Shown here one piece after another: positions 5,478 through 7,364 of a stretch of DNA of 7,364 nucleotides. How positions within the stretch are numbered: position 1 is the stretch's first letter; every line of letters starts with the position of its first letter. Position numbers and translations under genes: made by a program. Source of the DNA: Pseudomonadota bacterium (GTDB lineage: Bacteria > Pseudomonadota > Alphaproteobacteria > Caulobacterales > Aquidulcibacteraceae); the NCBI GenBank assembly GCA_023461135.1, contig JAEWNX010000217.1:1-7364 (forward strand), written 5' to 3'. The notes under the pieces were generated by a model, which made no database searches, was not told the DNA's origin, and saw only the letters and a program-made list of their open reading frames with translations.

Positions 5478-7364
5478 TCAAGCCGTTTTGGCCAATCCGC
5501 GCAACACATAGTGCAAAATACCCCCATTTCGGAAGTATTCGACCTCGTTCTCGGTGTCGATCCGACACAGCACTTCGGCCTCGTCCGTGCGCCCGTTGCT
5601 GCGTCCAATTCGCAACGTCACGCGCTCACGGGGTCCCAGTGCGGAAACCCCCGCGATCGAGACCGTCTCGTCGCCGGTGAGGCCAAGGTCCTTCCAGCCG
5701 CCTTCGATGAATTGCAGGGGCAGGACGCCCATTCCGATCAGGTTCGACCGGTGGATGCGCTCGAAGCTTTCGGCGATGACCGCACGCACGCCGAGTAGAA
5801 GCGTGCCCTTGGCGGCCCAGTCGCGCGAGGAGCCCATTCCGTAGTCCTTGCCAGCGAACACGACGAGCGGCCGGTTCTCCGCCTGGTAGCGCATGGCGGC
5901 GTCGTAGATGAATTGGCGTTCGCCGCTGGGATAATGGACGGTGTAGCCGCCCTGAACGGGCCCGCCGCTTTCGTCCTTCACCATCGCATTGACGATGCGG
6001 ATGTTGGCGAACGTGCCGCGCATCATCACTTCGTGGTTGCCGCGCCGCGCGCCGTACGAGTTGAACTCGGTTTGCGGCACGCCGTGCTCGGTGAGGTAAG
6101 CGCCTGCGGGGCTCGCCTTCTTGATCGAACCGGCCGGGCTGATGTGGTCGGTCGTTATGGAATCGCCGAAGAGCCCGAGGATGCGCGCTTCGACCACGTC
6201 GTTCGGCGGCGTCGGTGTCATGGTCATGCCGACGAAGTAAGGCGGGTTTTGCACGTAGGTGGATTTGGCGTCCCACCCATAGGTGCGGCCCGCACCCACC
6301 CTGATGCCTTGCCAACTCGCATCGCCCTTGAATACATCCGCGTAACGGCTCGCGAACATCTTCGGCGTGACGGCGGTGCGCACCGTGTCTTCAATCTCCT
6401 GATTGCTGGGCCAGATATCGCGCAGATAGACGTCTTTCCCGTCGCTGCCGGCGCCTAAAGGATCGGTTTCGAGGTTCACGTACACCGAGCCTGCCAGCGC
6501 GTAGGCCACAACGAGTGGCGGAGAAGCGAGATAATTGGCGCGCGTGTCCTGATTGATCCGGCCTTCGAAATTGCGGTTGCCGGAGAGCACGGAGGCCACG
6601 ACGAGATCGCTCTCGTTCACCGCCGTCGAAATTGCCGGGGGCAGCGGCCCAGAATTGCCAATACAGGTGGTGCAGCCATAGCCCACGAGGTTGAAACCCA
6701 GAGCATCCAAGTCGTCGTCGAGACCGGCCTTCGACAGATAATCCGTCACCACCTGTGAGCCTGGCGCGAGCGAGGTCTTCACCCAAGGCTTCACCTTGAG
6801 CCCCTTGGCCCGCGCATTGCGCGCCAGCAATCCCGCCGCCAGCATCACGCTTGGGTTGGACGTGTTGGTGCACGAGGTGATCGCCGCAATAACCACATCG
6901 CCGTTGCCGACGTCGTAATCCGCCCCCGCAACGGCGACGCGTTTCTTCAGTTCGGCGCCTTTGCGGAAGTCGTTCTGCATCGCCTTGGTGAAACCCTCCG
7001 CCATTCCGCCAAGCACGATGCGGTCTTGCGGCCGCTTCGGTCCGGCGAGCGAGGGGCGCACGTCCGCAAGCGAGAGCTCCAGCGTGTCGGTGAACGTGGG
7101 CTCGTCAGCCGTGCGCCAGAGGCCTTGCTGCTTGCAGTAGGCTTCCACGAGCGCCACGCGCTTGGCGTCGCGTCCAGTGGCGGTGAGATAGTCGATGGTT
7201 TTTTGATCGACTGGGAAGAAGCCACAGGTCGCGCCGTATTCGGGGGCCATGTTGGCGATGGTGGCGCGATCCGCGACGCTCATGCCGTCAAGCCCCGGCC
7301 CGTAGAACTCCACGAATTTGCCGACGACGCCTTTCTTGCGCAGCATCTCCGTGACGGTGAGCAC
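5478..7364 (-). CDS. acnA: Aconitate hydratase (AcnA/IRP type), 3' part
   Basis: Aconitase interconverts citrate and isocitrate in the TCA cycle, using a [4Fe-4S] cluster, in the cytoplasm. The window holds the last 628 residues plus stop; the N-terminal part, about 270 residues judging from the cluster-cysteine positions of E. coli AcnA, lies beyond the right edge. The three cluster cysteines are present: SCTNTSNPSVM with Cys165 of the fragment, and GCTTCIGNSGP with Cys231 and Cys234, the spacing of AcnA (435, 501, 504 in E. coli). The C-terminal swivel domain follows: GDSITTDHISPAG at 400-412, YGARRGNHEVMMRG at 437-450 and the active-site segment GSSRDWAAKG at 511-520 with the catalytic serine. 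The frame is open with no sign of damage and the C-terminus is of normal length. This layout is AcnA and not the rearranged AcnB. Confidence 0.96.
   Translation of the reverse strand: MLTVTEMLRKKGVVGKFVEFYGPGLDGMSVADRATIANMAPEYGATCGFFPVDQKTIDYLTATGRDAKRVALVEAYCKQQGLWRTADEPTFTDTLELSLADVRPSLAGPKRPQDRIVLGGMAEGFTKAMQNDFRKGAELKKRVAVAGADYDVGNGDVVIAAITSCTNTSNPSVMLAAGLLARNARAKGLKVKPWVKTSLAPGSQVVTDYLSKAGLDDDLDALGFNLVGYGCTTCIGNSGPLPPAISTAVNESDLVVASVLSGNRNFEGRINQDTRANYLASPPLVVAYALAGSVYVNLETDPLGAGSDGKDVYLRDIWPSNQEIEDTVRTAVTPKMFASRYADVFKGDASWQGIRVGAGRTYGWDAKSTYVQNPPYFVGMTMTPTPPNDVVEARILGLFGDSITTDHISPAGSIKKASPAGAYLTEHGVPQTEFNSYGARRGNHEVMMRGTFANIRIVNAMVKDESGGPVQGGYTVHYPSGERQFIYDAAMRYQAENRPLVVFAGKDYGMGSSRDWAAKGTLLLGVRAVIAESFERIHRSNLIGMGVLPLQFIEGGWKDLGLTGDETVSIAGVSALGPRERVTLRIGRSNGRTDEAEVLCRIDTENEVEYFRNGGILHYVLRGLAKTA

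Overview
The window is a high-GC stretch of bacterial chromosome, probably from an alphaproteobacterium and possibly from the Caulobacterales/Hyphomonadales side. The placement rests on protein style: the AcnA-type aconitase, the aconitase/DUF1223 pair (an arrangement I recall from alphaproteobacteria), strong G/C third-position bias, and GANTC sites in the only sizeable intergenic region. I cannot name a genus. I see no tRNA, rRNA, insertion sequence, CRISPR array or phage gene.

Layout. Positions 1-256 hold no convincing gene. They contain several inverted repeats, a 7-bp-arm palindrome with two GANTC (CcrM-type) sites, and a perfect consensus DnaA box. From 257 to 4685 (+ strand) lies a tightly packed four-gene operon: an ABC-2 type ATPase (GldA-like), its six-helix permease (GldF-like), a large GldG-like protein anchored at both ends by membrane helices, and a DUF4340 protein with one N-terminal membrane helix. 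The junctions are a 4-bp overlap, a 3-bp gap and a 4-bp overlap, and each downstream start is preceded by a purine-rich ribosome binding site, so translation is probably coupled. On the - strand, convergent with this operon, are acnA (the C-terminal 629 codons, running off the right edge) and then a secreted thioredoxin-like DUF1223 protein.

How the genes work together. The ATPase and permease should form an ABC-2 transporter core. The GldG-like and DUF4340 proteins would add a large extracytoplasmic assembly. The same kind of module is known from Bacteroidota gliding motility (GldA/GldF/GldG), but related modules occur in non-gliding proteobacteria where the substrate is unknown; this is the least understood system in the window. 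Aconitase is a TCA-cycle enzyme. The DUF1223 gene behind it has a CXXC redox motif and is probably read on the same transcript.

Notable non-coding structure: the two transcription units meet with no spacer, their TGA stops abutting as the palindrome TGATCA (4683-4688). A GC-rich hairpin sits just inside the DUF4340 gene at 4636-4655. A perfect 10-bp inverted repeat (5426-5435 / 5461-5470) fills the acnA-DUF1223 gap and would hide the likely ribosome binding site of the DUF1223 gene.
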